Below are positions 10,701 to 22,570 of a DNA stretch of 64,000 nt, one piece after another. The stretch is taken from NCBI GenBank assembly GCA_010909165.1, contig VJWM01000063.1, forward strand, positions 558,001-622,000, given 5' to 3'. Source of the stretch: Anthoceros angustus. Its lineage: Eukaryota > Streptophyta > Anthocerotopsida > Anthocerotales > Anthocerotaceae. A program made the translations under genes and the position numbers. Below the pieces are notes generated by a model, which did no database searches, was not told the origin of the DNA, and saw only the letters and a program-made list of their open reading frames with translations. Within the stretch, counting starts at the first letter, position 1; each line of letters begins with the position of its first letter.

Positions 10701-12055
10701 ATTTCATGGTGCCCGGCTGTGAGATGCAACGCACCTGGGTTTTGGGTTTGGGCATTTAACTTTGTTGTAGTTTGAAAGGTCGAATCCTTGCATCAAACAC
10801 CTCTGCACCCGACCCCCAGACCTTGGACCCTTTCGTCCCCTCTTGAATTCAAACTCAAACAAAGAGCATACCCTCCCGCGCACGGCAGTCGAGGGATATG
10901 AGGCAGCTGGCGGGGAAGTCTCGAGAGAGCGGCCTAGGCATGGGGCCGACCAACGTGGTAGGGCAAGAACACGGCTGAGCGGATTGTGGGAAGGGAACCT
11001 TTCCGGGAGAGGAAACAAACAGACCCGCGAGGAAACCCCTCCCGGCTTCTCTTGGCGACATGCGGCCAAATGTTGGGCGTCGTTGCAGAAGGCAATAGCC
11101 AGCACGAGTACCATGTTCAGGTATTGGCAGATTGGCGGGAGACGATGAAAAGCATTCGTGAGGAGCAACCAACTTGGGGACCCGGCTCCTATTCTCGAAG
11201 TGGCCGCCTCCTCATTATGTTCTGGTGTAACAGCTTGAGAGTTCAGTTGAAACATGGCTTTGGTGTGTTGTAGGAATGGTCCTTAGCTTCGGGGCGCGGA
11301 TTAGGTTAGGAACCTTCCTTCGCCCCGGATGTATTCGGTGGTCCATTTGTTTGGCCGCGCATTCATTGTTGTACATCCGCCTGATCTTTAGATCCCTGCT
11401 AAGATTCATTCTCTTTACATGAAGGCTGTTGTATTCGGTGGTCATTGCTATTTCCTTTGTCATCACTTGTGCTGTTGTTGAAGGTCGGGTTTGGCCTGCT
11501 TGATACAAGATCACTTGGACAGATATGTGTCTTTTGTAAGAGACCGGATGAGGGATTTGCGTCACTTGCGATCAGCGGTAATCGGTGGGCATGTATGCAT
11601 TGTCAGCATCCGTGTGTTAACATTGTAACGTTGTGTGACATGGTAAGCATTCCACGGCACCGAATGTCATCATCCGTGTTGTTGGGAAGATCAAACGACA
11701 AGTGTAAACCGTGTGTGCTTCTTACAAACGATGAAATGTGAGCTTTCACGTTTTGGGAACCTCAAACGAGAAGGTGCAACTGCAGACCCGTGCACTCCCA
11801 CACACAGGCTGCTGTACACAGTGTAAACAACAGCCAAATTCCATGGAAACACATCCCGCGTGGCACGGTATCACTCAATGCAATCAGAAAACATAGTTTC
11901 AATCATCTGCCGTGCACCCACGAGGCAGGTGCATACAAGGTAATGTATAATGGTCAGCAGTAATCGGTCCCTGATGATCTATTTGTCACAACAGCCTCCG
12001 TGCGCCAACAAACAAGCAAGGAGGAATTCCACTGTCGTCATCTTTCCCCGTACAA
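10701..12055. other. unique spacer between amidase fragments, no gene recognised
   Basis: This 1.35-kb stretch is not repeated elsewhere in the window. It separates the amidase/ADPRibase scrap ending at 10700 from the older amidase 3' end at 12056. Open frames of up to about 180 codons occur on both strands around 10700-11270, but none shows a known domain and both strands are equally open, as expected in GC-rich DNA. It may be an insertion that replaced the body of the middle amidase. Confidence 0.4.
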
Positions 12056-12253
12056 ACCCGGCCGGCACGAAAAGCGTTTGGGGAATTTCCACTTTCACGA
12101 TCCCGTTCGGCTACTACCCCGAGGCGGCGGGCCTGCCGTTCGGGTTATACTTCCAGGGGAAGCCTTGCAGCGAGGCCAAGCATAGCAGGTTGAGATTGTG
12201 TTCCCGCTGGAAGGTATTTTGGGGATCAGGAAATCACCCCTGCCGTTTTCTTG
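12056..12253 (+). pseudogene. amidase 3' end remnant (part of exon 6), divergent paralog
   Basis: The last ~65 codons of an amidase exon 6 remain: TFTIPFGYYPEAAGLPFG and a KPCSEA segment match [17 protein letters not shown] and KPCNEA of the full copies, followed by a conserved GILGIR-like end and TGA at about 12251. Frameshifts occur near 12180. It is clearly more diverged than the other copies, so it descends from an older paralog. It still sits tail-to-tail with the ADPRibase gene, whose stop codon begins 15 bases downstream. The rest of the gene is missing. Confidence 0.7.
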
Positions 12254-12265
12254 AATTTTCATGGG

Positions 12266-14056
12266 TCAAGGTGCAGTCAGGAGCAAGCGCCGGCTGGAGG
12301 CAGAGCCGAATCCTTTGATGATCACTTCAGTTTCGTGGACATCGACCACGCCGTAGGCTGTTGTGTCTGGTGGTGCCTCCAGGATTGCCTCGAAGGTTAC
12401 AAAATGTGTGTTGCCAAGACAAGCGTAGCCTCCTACATGGTAGTGACCTGGAAGAGAGAGCATGCAGCATGTTAACAGGCAAGCACGTTGGTTCTTGGGG
12501 CAAGAGAATTTGAGAAAAGCATGTGAGAAGAGAATTTGGGTTTACCACAAAGAAGAGCTTCACTGCTGAGCTCTTGACCAACATGGATGCCACCTGATGG
12601 ATCAGCCAGTAGTTTTAGGAATGAGATGCCTCAAAAGCACACGATTTTGTCACGAAGCTGAGCTCTGTGGTGCAGTTTTTCAGAACCTCTTCGTGGTTCC
12701 ACAGAAGATGGGTAGGAGGACATGATCCGACTCCCACAGGGTGATGAGCCGCTACAATCAGCTTAGTCCCATCTCTACACGCACCATTGCCCATAGACAA
12801 AGCATGGTTTCAGACACCACTCAAAGTCTCGGAAGCCAGAACAGGCCGAAGAAACATAATGCTGGGACAACTGTCACGCTTTTGAGCAGCTAGAATATTT
12901 GAGATCAAGACAAATCATGAACCAACCTCTCAGCGCTAGCTATTATTTCAGCCAGCCAAGCTTTCTGCTCTGCCCCAATACCCCCATTCCAGTCTACAGA
13001 CTGTGGGTACACATCGCTCAGCGGGTGAGCTTCTAGATACTTAACTGCTTCCTGCATCACCAGAGAACAAGTGGAAGGGACACATGAGCTAGAAATCTCG
13101 TTTGAATAATCACAGTGTAGCAGAAGCTCGTATACCAAACAGCTACGGATGTACTGGCCTGGTAGTTAGCTGAATCTTCTGGCCACCTTAGACTTACATC
13201 CATCGAGTCCAGCACGACCTGCAACAACCAAACCCAGAGGAGTAATACTCTGACTTTCATCAGGAGTCTAGAGGGAGAAGGCTTGGCGTTCCAGGAAGGC
13301 AGGAGAATGAATATACCAAAGCCCAGCTTGGTGCGATGTCAGCTCGGTAGTAGCGGCTCTTCATGGCCAGCTTTGACAGCATGACATCTCTTGGCAATGC
13401 CAAACAATGATTGCCAAGCAGATGATAAGCAGGGACCTCAAGCTGCAAATCCATGCAACGTTAGCTTACACCTGCTAAGTTGTTTGAGCTGTCAACAGCC
13501 AAGGAAACCTTCCAACCCTCATACCTTGGCAAGACCGTCCAGGACAACATTGAAATCCTCCAAACTCTTCTCTGATGTAGTGTTACCGTCGATTATGTCA
13601 CCCAAAGTCAGGACAAACCTACACAACATCCAGGTCACATCACTGATGAACCAAGGTTATCCCATGCAAGCTGAAAGCAGGACAGTATGTGGGTTAACAA
13701 TTCCTTCAAAGCACGTTTTCAACATATAGCAGCATTGCAACCTCTTCTTGTCCTTACGGCAGGTCTTGCTTCAGAGCATTGAATGCCGTCACTGCTGTTT
13801 CCAGCTTCCCTGCTGCTTCCCGGTATCGTTGAACACGTCCTTCATACCCCTGCACCACCAACAGCCCACAGTCCATTGGAGAAAACCAAGCAGAAGCATC
13901 CGTACAGCAAGAAAGACCATGCCCCCTACATACAGAGACGACAATACCTCCATTCTCTTTATCCGCATACTGCACGTCAGCAATCAAGCCGAAAGAAAAC
14001 AGAGGCTTCTTGACAGCAGATAACGGTAAACCCTCCATGTTTCTTTTTCCACTCAT
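12266..14056 (-). CDS. ADPRibase-Mn-like metallophosphatase (ADP-ribose/CDP-alcohol diphosphatase), near-complete
   Basis: A calcineurin-like phosphoesterase of the Mn-dependent ADP-ribose/CDP-alcohol diphosphatase family, expected to be cytosolic. The nine exons (descending) are 14056-13948, 13849-13758, 13618-13525, 13442-13317, 13218 to about 13194 or 13187, 13051-12927, 12774-12687, 12593-12546 and 12447-12266, all GT/AG. All metal-site blocks are present in order: LIADVQY, LTLGDIIDGN, HLLGNHCLA, WNGGIGAEQKAWL, VAAHHPVG with LLWNHEE, and GHYHVGGY. Two flaws occur. There is one extra G at the exon 2 acceptor, absent from the left-edge copy. The phase between exons 8 and 9 also does not close. 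Exon 5 has a strong internal donor (GTAAGT), so its end is ambiguous. About 280-300 residues are expected. It is convergent with an amidase remnant. Confidence 0.82.
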
Positions 14057-14714
14057 GTTTCTTCTACCAGTCCAACAGTTCTGTATTATGAATTGCACAG
14101 ACGTCTCACAACACGAGACTCATATCCAGCTTGCAAACAAATGGATCATACCTCACATGACAAACCAGGGAAGAATGTCTCTGGGTAGATCTACAACCAG
14201 CCACTTCTCAGACTCTTCCCCCAATATTGCACCTGAAGGGAAACTCCCTGGCCAGTTCCATATCCAGCTCCTTTGAATATTCCCTTCCGATCCGAATCAC
14301 CCCATGTTTTTGTGATAGAAGCCCTCTTGCAACTTAAACCACATTTCCCAAAACTCAGGTGCGGAGTCACTTGGGGCTATGATATCGTGTTGAAGTATGA
14401 GAAAATGAAAGATAGAACAAGAGCCTTATAATATGAATTAAAATATAAAAGAATAAAATAATAACAAGAATTTTATAGCAGAGCGCATAGGCTTAAGATA
14501 TCAAAAAGTATAACATTAGGACCTTTATATAGGAGCGTGAACTACATTGATAAGAGATTATTATAATAGTTCTCCTATTACTTATAATAGTTCTCCTCAT
14601 GAAAGTCCCATTTCGTTTAGGAACTCCTCATAGTTCTCCTCCATGTAAAAGTATCTCGTCATGAGTTGTCATCAAACTCCTCCTTGTAAAAACGAAGTTC
14701 TCCCGGCAACCGTG

Positions 14715-15170
14715 TGTCCTTCAAAGCTCACAATGGTTATGGTTCATCTTCATATGGGGTCTTTCTGTCTCATGATTGAGACCAAACCATGTGTCCTTCA
14801 AGCTCACAATGATTATGGTTCATCTTCCATGGGTCTTTCTAATCATGAGACCGAACCATGTGTCCTTCAAGCTCACAATGATTATGGTTCATCTTCATAT
14901 GGGGTCTTTCTGTCTCATGATTGAGACCGAACCATGTGTCCTTCAAGCTCACAATGATTATGGGTCATCTTTGTATGGGGTCTCACCATCTCAAGATTGA
15001 GTATGATAGATGGCAGAATCGAAGGCCACTTGGAGAGACCAAAATATGAGTATGATAGATGGCAGAATCGAAGGCCACTTGGAGAGACCAAAATATGCAG
15101 GTTATGCAATAAGGATGTTGAGACCAAAATATGCAGGTTATGCAATAAGGATGTTGAGACTGAGAAACGG
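14715..15170. repeat. three successive minisatellites (right copy)
   Basis: The same three-array structure as at 1.13-1.58 kb. There are four copies of a 69-77 bp unit (word TGTCCTTCAA at about 14715, 14792, 14861 and 14937), two copies of a 52-bp unit beginning GAGTATGATAGATGGCAGAA, and two copies of a unit with GCAGGTTATGCAATAAGG. Unit lengths differ slightly from the left copy because of small indels. Confidence 0.85.
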
Positions 15171-16496
15171 TGTCTTCTTATGCCTCGTCCTACGAAGACA
15201 TCTTCACGAGGTTTTTTTACTATCAAGGCACTGGAGAGTTTATTAAAAAGAAGAGATGGGAAAACCCATCTACCCCGAACTGAAGGGGAACAACCCACTA
15301 AAGGGCGAAGAACCAGGGGGCCTAGCCCCCACGAATGCCAACCCGGAAGCTACCTATCGCCCCGATCATGTCGTGGTCCAAGATGAGGAAAGGCCTGCCT
15401 ACTGGTGCTGATAATGCCACGTCTCCTACACTCGTTGCCGTCCTATAAATAGCATTGGCCAGCGCCCTCTACAGGGCGATGGATACCCACTTTCGAAAGA
15501 AAGGCACCAGCGAGGAAAGAGGGAGACCCACCCCGTTCCGACGACTGTGGTAGGCTTTTGCACAATTCTTAATGAGCCGGGAAAAATCCTTGCCCGTAGC
15601 CCTATGAGTCTCAATGGCAAGGGGGATGAAGGCGTGGCCATCCTGCAAAGGAGTGTACTTGTATACCTTGGCAGTCGCTCCTCCGCCTAGCTCGGAGGGT
15701 TGATAATGACATGCTCACAATGGAGTTTCAGATAGGAACACAATAATTCTGTAAGGAGGTTAATATACACTATGGGGGTTTTGTGCCTTTTATACGCCTA
15801 ATGGGGTTTCCAATGGGTCTTGAATGAGGGTTTTCTGGCACTTGGTCCGAAAAAGGCCTTAGAAAAAGGGTGGACACTTGCACTGAACATAACATTCATG
15901 TCCATATCATGCCGGCAAAGGGTATGGACGACAGATTGTCCTTCAGTTTAGGACCAGTTAATCCCCATGTATGAGGACCATTAGTGCCGGTAAAGGTGTA
16001 AAATTATGACCATTCTACGGTAAATTTATGGTTAAGCATGGTAAGAATAGCCTCCACCTTCGGGTTTCATACAAGACTTTGAGAACAATCATGACCATTG
16101 GATTTTGAGGGTCCTCAACTCCTGAGGAGACCCTCATTCTTGACAATTTGAGTCACAAGACGAGGCCAACCGACGCCTTGGGGACCGCCAGACCGACTCC
16201 TTATTTGCGGGCAACATCGCGTCTATTTACACGGCAGTCTCAAAGTAATGCATGCTCCACGTTTTGGCGGGTACCTAAACATGCCCATATATTCTTTGAG
16301 AACGAAGCTGCACATAGTATATTACGAATGTCCCTTGCTTCCATTCCCCCCACCCTCACCTTTTCTTGCCACGCTGCCGCTTCCGCCTCTGCTGTTCTCA
16401 CCTCTGCCCGCTCCACCTTCCCTTTCAAATTTTGCTATCCTCCCCATGCAAACCAATCTCCTCCGCCATCCCTGATTTGATGCGGATTGTAAGCGC
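15171..16496. other. non-coding flank of the non-LTR element (right copy)
   Basis: Counterpart of 1576-2836. I see no gene. It contains GC-rich low-complexity sequence and, from about 16150, the likely 5' non-coding or ORF1 part of the LINE. Confidence 0.4.
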
Positions 16497-18213
16497 ATGC
16501 GCTCTCAATTGCATCTCACTTTGCGCCAACTTAAACTCCTCCCTGGATCCCATCATTCCGCTTTTTACAAAGCTACTGTCAAGCCTTACAAAGCCTTCAT
16601 CTCCATGAACAAGTCCCAATTCATCCAAGCTGAACACACCCGTCTTATCTCTCTGCTTCGAACGTCCCCCGGTGGCTCTGCCTTTGGGAAGGAATTCCAC
16701 ACTCACTCCCCCATTCTTCTCAAAGTCAACCCTGAACTCCTCTCCTATGTTCATAGTCTTTACCACATCCCCTCTGCCCTCCCTACCCCCGATTCCTCTG
16801 ATCCTGGTCTCAGGTTTTTCACTGCCAATCTCGTTGCCCATGCTATCTGGAAACTCAAAAGTGGTACTATAACTACTGACCCTACTGGTATCCCCGGGGA
16901 TTTATTCCGGTTTGTTGACTCTACCTCCTTCTCCTCGCATCTTGCCTCTCTGTTTAATGATGCTTTGTCTTTCGGTTTCCCTGATTCTTGTTGTGAGAAT
17001 GATATCCACTCCATTCTCAAGGCTGTCGACCCTTATCTCCCTTCTAATTACCGATTTATCATCATGGAGTCTATCTATGCTAAGATCATTAGCTATTGTT
17101 TGGAGACTTTGACTACTTCTTGGGTTGAGGAGGCTAAGGTGCGTGCTCGAGGATAAGCCGGTTTCCGCCCCGGTCGGAATACTTTGGATCATCTTTTTAC
17201 CCTCCAGGCTATTGTTGAGGGGGCTCGACATCTGAAGAAGCACGTCTACTGTTGTTTTGTTGACTTTAAGCGAGCTTTCAACTCTATACCTTGGGATAAG
17301 TTGTTTGACAGACTTAAGTCTCTTAAGATGCATCCTCATTTGTGGCATGCTGCTACCCTTCTCTACAAAAGGGTCTTTGCTCGAATCAATACTCCTCGCG
17401 GTTTGTCTTCCCACCAGATCCCTATCCAACTTGGCGTTCGCGAGGGCGACCCTTTCTCCCCAAATCTCTTCGGGTTGTATATTGATGAGCTTGAGGAATG
17501 GCTTCTTCGATCTGGCGACCCTGGTGCTCGGCTATTTCTGGAAAGTATTCGTATTCTTATATATCCGGATGGTATTGTTCTTTTATCTCATTCCCCATAG
17601 GGCCTGCAAAGGCAACTGGATGTTTTATCCTTTTTTCGCAAAACCAAGGACCTCTTTGTTAATCTGCGCAAGACCAAGATTATGCGGTTCAACACTCGGG
17701 ATTACAAGGATGATTGCAAATTTTATTATGATGGTTAGGAGGTGGAGATGGTCCCATCCTATACTTATCTTGGTATCACTATTTTCAGTCCTAAATTCAA
17801 CTGGACCTCCTCTGCCTCCTCCCGCGCTACCAAGGGGATGGGCTCTGTTTGTGCTTTGCGCCGTTCTTTATACAGGATGAATCTACAGGATATCAATCTT
17901 CGGAAGCAGCTGTTCAACACTTTGATAATTCCCTCTGCCTTGTATGGCGCTGAAATTTGGGGCCCCGATCTTTTCCCTTCTTCTTGGGCCAAGGTGGAAA
18001 GGGTTCAATCTTCTTTTCTCCGCGCTCACATTGCTTGTAAGCGCTCGACTCCATTACCCATCCTCCTTTCTGAATTCGCCACCTTTTAAAACCCTTGAAC
18101 TTGATGGTCTTTTTCGCCTCTCATCCTTTCTTTACGGCCTCCACCTCCTTGCTATTGCTAATCCCATTTTGGATCCCCTTACCTCCCACCTTCGTGTCCT
18201 CCCGCCACTCTAG
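16497..18213 (+). pseudogene. LINE-type reverse transcriptase remnant (right copy)
   Basis: The better preserved copy of the non-LTR element. A pre-RT and finger region is open from 16497 to 17156 (219 codons; SNYRFIIMESIYAKIISY near its end). It stops at TAA just before AGFRPGRNTLDHLF, and a second open stretch (17184-17600) carries VDFKRAFNSIPWDKL and IQLGVREGDPFSPNLFGLY. The catalytic box is YPDG instead of YxDD. The thumb (KLFNTL-type; YGAEIWGPDLFPSSWAKVE, then FLRAHIACKRSTPLPIL) is open at 17742-18089. Three stops and a substituted catalytic Asp mean no activity. The endonuclease and ORF1 were not identified. Confidence 0.88.
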
Positions 18214-18839
18214 CTCAATCGACCCACGCAAGTGCTTGATGAGGCGTGGTTGGGGAGAACGAAGATCGTCCATGGGGAAGAACGATGGTTTTGATGACCA
18301 AGTAGAGCACACGTAGAACTTAGAAGTGGTTATACATCTGTTGGCTCAAGGCCCGGATGAGGCTGATTGGTCCTCATGAGGGACCATTCGCGCGAGCCGC
18401 TGATATGCTTGCTTTAAAGTTTACCGTTTTTGTCCAAGTCAATGTGGACGCTGCCATGTCGGCGTTCACACACAACCTTCTTTTGTTTCTTTCAAAGTAG
18501 AACCATGTTTAGTTTTGATCTGAATTTATTGAATGGTGTCCATGAACACATCACGGAGGGCGCCGCCGCCCTAGATGTCTCTATCATGTCAATGGAAAGA
18601 ATGCAGACTTTCTGTTTGTGGGTGGAATAACAAGGGTAATGTCATTTTGAAGAATGGGCTAAAACCCTCTTTTGAGGACTGTGTCGATTTCGTGAAGGGT
18701 GTCCAAAACAAAAAGAAAGGGGTTCGTATATTAACCTCCTTACAGAATTATGGTGTTTAGGGTCCATTACTACGACATCTGCAATAAAGATTTAGTCCCC
18801 TCGGATCAGAAATAGATCTGCCCTGAGCGACATCCTATT
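18214..18839. other. tail region between two facing non-LTR remnants (right copy)
   Basis: This stretch matches about 4481-5099. No intact gene is visible. It may be the 3' part of the minus-strand RT element or the 3' UTR of the plus-strand LINE. No poly-A tract or target-site duplication was recognised. Confidence 0.35.
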
Positions 18840-19815
18840 GCGCAGGGTACATGGACACTCCCTGTATGGAAAATAACCGTCAAGAACATGACATCGCGAA
18901 CGGCGTCATGCGTAGCGCTACTGTGTCCTCCAATTGGACAGCAAGCTAGGTGGGACCCTAAGTCTTCGAGGGAGGCCCCACAGCTACAGGCTGAGAGAGA
19001 ACAGGCCAAAGGCTGGACCAAACCTAGGCAAAACCTCATCGCAGTAGAAAAAAAAGCTGGTGCAATTCAGAACACCTGGATGCAAGGCCAAGCCAAAAGC
19101 CTACTCCCTTTCCCGAGCAAGAGCAGATGTGGGCACGAATAGGCTGGGGAATACTAGAGTCCAAAAAGATTGCCCACTACACGTGCTCCTAGAGAGAGGC
19201 TTGAAGGCCACATAGCCCTTCCATGGAAAACGAGAAAAAGGGAGGCATGGCCGTCCTGGCCTCAGAGGAAAGGGAGTCCCTAGCCAACTTAAGGGAAGCC
19301 TGCAAAGGGAAGGCCCCCTCCTTAGCGCTCGAAACGAAGGCCTCCAAGATGGGAACATCCTGGATTAAGAAAAGAGCGGTGAAGATGGGGGCAAAGAGGG
19401 CCCAGCTCCCAAGGAAGGCCGTTGACACCGAGGCCTCCATGGCCAACAAACCTGTGCCCCTAGTTTTGATAGGAAGGGACGTCTGCCGCTAAGCAAGGCC
19501 CTCTGCGGCACACTTGAAGGTCCCCGGCCCGACAATGTCTCCAAGTGCTTGCAAAATCTGTAAAACAAAATTCCACAAGCTTAATAGAAAAGCTGGGGAG
19601 GGAGCCACCGTCTTGGTGAGGTAACCCGGCCGACGCTCGAAGCAAGACGAAAGGATGCCAAACGCTACTTGAGGGTCCCTTAATAGAGATAGGTCATCAA
19701 CGTGGGCCAAGTCCTCCCTCAAAGCCTTATCCACAAAACCCTGAGTAAAGGCCGAGGTCCCATACTAACCCTCAAGAAGCTAAGTCCATGCGTAGGAACA
19801 ATGTCCCCAACAAAT
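18840..19815 (-). pseudogene. second non-LTR RT-like remnant, C-terminal half (right copy)
   Basis: The minus strand reads, from right to left, HVDDLSLLRDPQVAFGILSS (about 19710-19650), FERRPGYLTKTVAPSPAF, TAFLGSWALFAPIFTALF, and then CSCGASLEDLGSHLACC followed by GGHSSATHDAVRDVM (about 18975-18880). The spacing of the CxC..H..CC knuckle and the HDAVRDV motif is better kept than in the left copy. It resembles the C-terminal part of a plant non-LTR polyprotein. The RT core upstream is absent because the copy is cut at 19815. Frame changes are frequent. Confidence 0.6.
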
Positions 19816-21741
19816 TGAATTGTAGCTAGCCTTGACAACGCACACGCAGAGCGGAAGCAAGAGACACAATCAAAGTAGAAGCATATTTGGTAATAACTTG
19901 ATGTTATGCAACTAGTTGTCTTATGAAATGATGATAAACACCAATGTGCTTAGTTAGGGCATGATACTTAGCATTCTTAGTCGCGCTATCGACATGTTAT
20001 CACAATGCAATAAAGTAGGTAAACTTGTGCTTGATCCATATCGCCAACAAGGATCTACTAGCTACTACCTCCTCCACCAAGTATCAAAGATACATACTCA
20101 CTCGATTGAACTCAATGACACACTCTTTTGCTTCTTACATGTCCATGAAAGAAGCACTACACATGATAAAACAATAACTAGACAAGCTTTTCTTGGTGAT
20201 GGATCAATCGACCAATTAGCATCAGACCGCCCTCAAGCGAGAAGCCTACTGTTCCTCATCTCTTATATTGAAGGCCCTACATGCATAGTCCAAGAGAGAT
20301 ATCTATAGATGCATTTTACACCAATGAGCCAAACTGGATTAGAAAGGAATTGTGATAGAATGGAAACGCATGAGTAATATTTGGACGAGTCCGCCACTAA
20401 GGAAGAGTAGGCATCCAACCCTCTTTATAAGGTGTGTAGCATCCTCTCTCTCGCTCCTCATCCGTAGTAGGGCTCCTCGGTAGATATAGGGTCTAACCAA
20501 GCAAGTGTTGTAGTTCGAATCTGCCTCGAGCTTAAAACGATTAAGAAGATCCTTAACATACTTAGATTGGAAAATACTAAGTGTACCTTCTCCCCTATTC
20601 CTAGAAATCTGCACTTCGAGATAATAGGTAAGAGTTCCAATATCCTTCATCTTGTAAGAGTCTTCTTCACTTCCAATAGCAAGTCCTCACTGTTAGTCGC
20701 ATTAATGATGTCATCCACATATAGGGCAATTATAACAGGCTTGCCATGGATGGATGAGAATGTAGACTTCCTACGCAAGGATCCTTGCGTAGGAAATATA
20801 CATTCTCATTAGAATCACAATGAATAAACCAATCTTGATAAGTATTCCATCAATATGAGCATACCACTTCAAAGGAAATTGTTTGAGTCCATAAATATAT
20901 TTTATGGACTCAATTAAGCCTACACACTAAATCTCTGGTTTTAGGATCTATAAACCCTTCATGTTGATCCATATAAATGAGCTCCTCTAATTTACCATAT
21001 AGAAAAGCAGTGGTAATATTCATTTACTGTAAATCTAAATCTAACTCAACAGCTAGTACTAGCAAGTACCTAATAGTCTAAAGTTTAACTACTGGGGGAA
21101 ATGTTTCATGATAATCTACTCCTAGGACTTGACTATACCCCTTGGCACACAAATGTGCCTTATAATGCTCTACACTACCATGAGCTTTGAACTTGTACGA
21201 AAGACCCACTTACATTGAATTGGCTTCCTACCATAAGGGAGCTTAACTAATTCCCAAGTATTATTCTCTATTAAACTATTATATTCAAATAATATGGCTG
21301 CCTTCCATTTCTCCTTGTTAGATCCAGACAAAGTTTCTTCACGTGTAGCAGGTTCAATAAGATCAATAGCTGCTATATAAGCTTGAACTAATAAGGCGTG
21401 GGCAGAGACTAGTGGGTTAACATAATTTAATCTAGGTTCATTTTCCAAATCAAGTAAATTGCCAACTAAAAATTATTATTGTGGATATTTGAAATGGCAT
21501 GGAAAACGGGCTCCAAAATTGGATCGGCAGAGGAAGCATCTGCAGACACACCTACGGAGGAGCTGCCATGTCTAGATCTTTGTCGCCAAGATCCCATGTG
21601 GTTTGAGGCAAGCCAACCAGGAGGATTGCATGCCCTTGTGGATTGGCGCGGTGCAGGGAGAGGTGGCTGTTATGCAGGCACACCCTGAGGATCTGCGCGG
21701 ATCGTAGATCCGCGTCGGGAAATATGGGAGAGGATCCGATG
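19816..21741 (-). mobile_element. Ty1/copia RT-RNase H fragment (copy A)
   Basis: The 3' half of a Ty1/copia polyprotein on the minus strand, without LTRs. From the 5' side: EKWKAAILFEYNSLIENNTW and RKPIQCKWVFR (21448-21170), a YVDDIINATN catalytic region near 20700, MKDIGTLTYYLEVQISRNR (20650-20590), then RNase H remnants with KHIGVYHHFIRQ near 19900. Stops and frameshifts are common. It is a shorter, more error-rich version of 31625-33605. Both ends coincide with words shared with the undisturbed left duplicate (ACAAATTGAA and TGCAAGAGTGT). It replaces about 52 bases of the duplicated unit. Confidence 0.85.
20756..20808. repeat. long near-perfect palindrome inside copia RT (copy A)
   Basis: A 28-bp perfect palindrome centred on GGATCC (20768-20795) is flanked by GAGAATGTA on the left and TACATTCTC on the right, with three unmatched bases on each side. 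The complete inverted repeat is about 52 bp. It lies within the coding line just before the YVDD motif. The same structure is at 32598-32650, so it predates the copying of this fragment. Confidence 0.9.
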
Positions 21742-22570
21742 CAAGAGTGTACTTAATCTATTATTGCATGAGTGAACTTAAAAATGTGGAAGTATACTTG
21801 AAAATGTGGAAGTATACTTGAAAATGTGAGAATTCACAACGGAGGATTTCCAACTTCTCAACGTGCCAATCTCTTTTCGAACTTCTCAACGTGCTAAACT
21901 TTTGATTATGCTTCACACCACTAATCTTAAGCCCAATACGTAATAGCGTTAAACATGAATGGTTTTCTTGTTTTGTATATTTCTCTTTATCAGTGCCATG
22001 AGGGAATTTCGTCCCGGTAGGCATGTTCCACCTCCGAGTCGGCGTTGTTGGCAATTTGGCAGACCTCACCTGGTCAGCCAGGCTTTCAGAGTGAGCTAAT
22101 CCAGGCCTTCAGGTACACCGTTTGGGTGACTGATGATAACTCTAGCGCCGGGTGACTAGTTTGTCCGCATCCTTGTCCCGAACCTTGTCGCGGTATCTCA
22201 TGGCCGTTCGCTTGAGAGCTTCTGCTGGCGCACCGGAGCTTATTGATCTTGGCCAACTGACCAGGTTCGGCCCCCAAGTCTTACTCCACAAAAACAATAC
22301 TCGCAACCTAGAATCTTACTCCACAGAAGGCAATGCAGCGAATACTGTGGTTAGCATCATGCTTTGCTGTCTCACGTCGAGAGACATATTCTCGAAAGAT
22401 TATGAACCCCATCCGTTTGTCTTCCTCTGTAGCCGCCTGCGCTGTACGCGTTGTGCCGGCTTCAGACAAGTGTGGCCAACTAGCCTCTCACGATCCACTG
22501 GCCGCGTCCATGCCTTCCATAAATCCTGGAGCCGCAAGAGCGAATGGATAGTTCCTCACGCGCTCTTCCA

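Larger units (their letters stand above)
13566..19815. repeat. segmental duplication, right copy of the ADPRibase 5' exons + repeats + non-LTR block
   Basis: The second copy of bases 1-6060 in the same orientation. It generally keeps CTG/CAG where the left copy has CCG/CG, and has longer homopolymers. It ends at about 19815 within the word ACAAATTGAA, where a copia fragment begins. In the left copy the same word continues into 52 bases that are missing here. Confidence 0.9.

Noticed and set aside
12905-13138. Separate 77-aa gene
   Set aside because: It is exon 6 of the ADPRibase-Mn gene read through its flanking introns.
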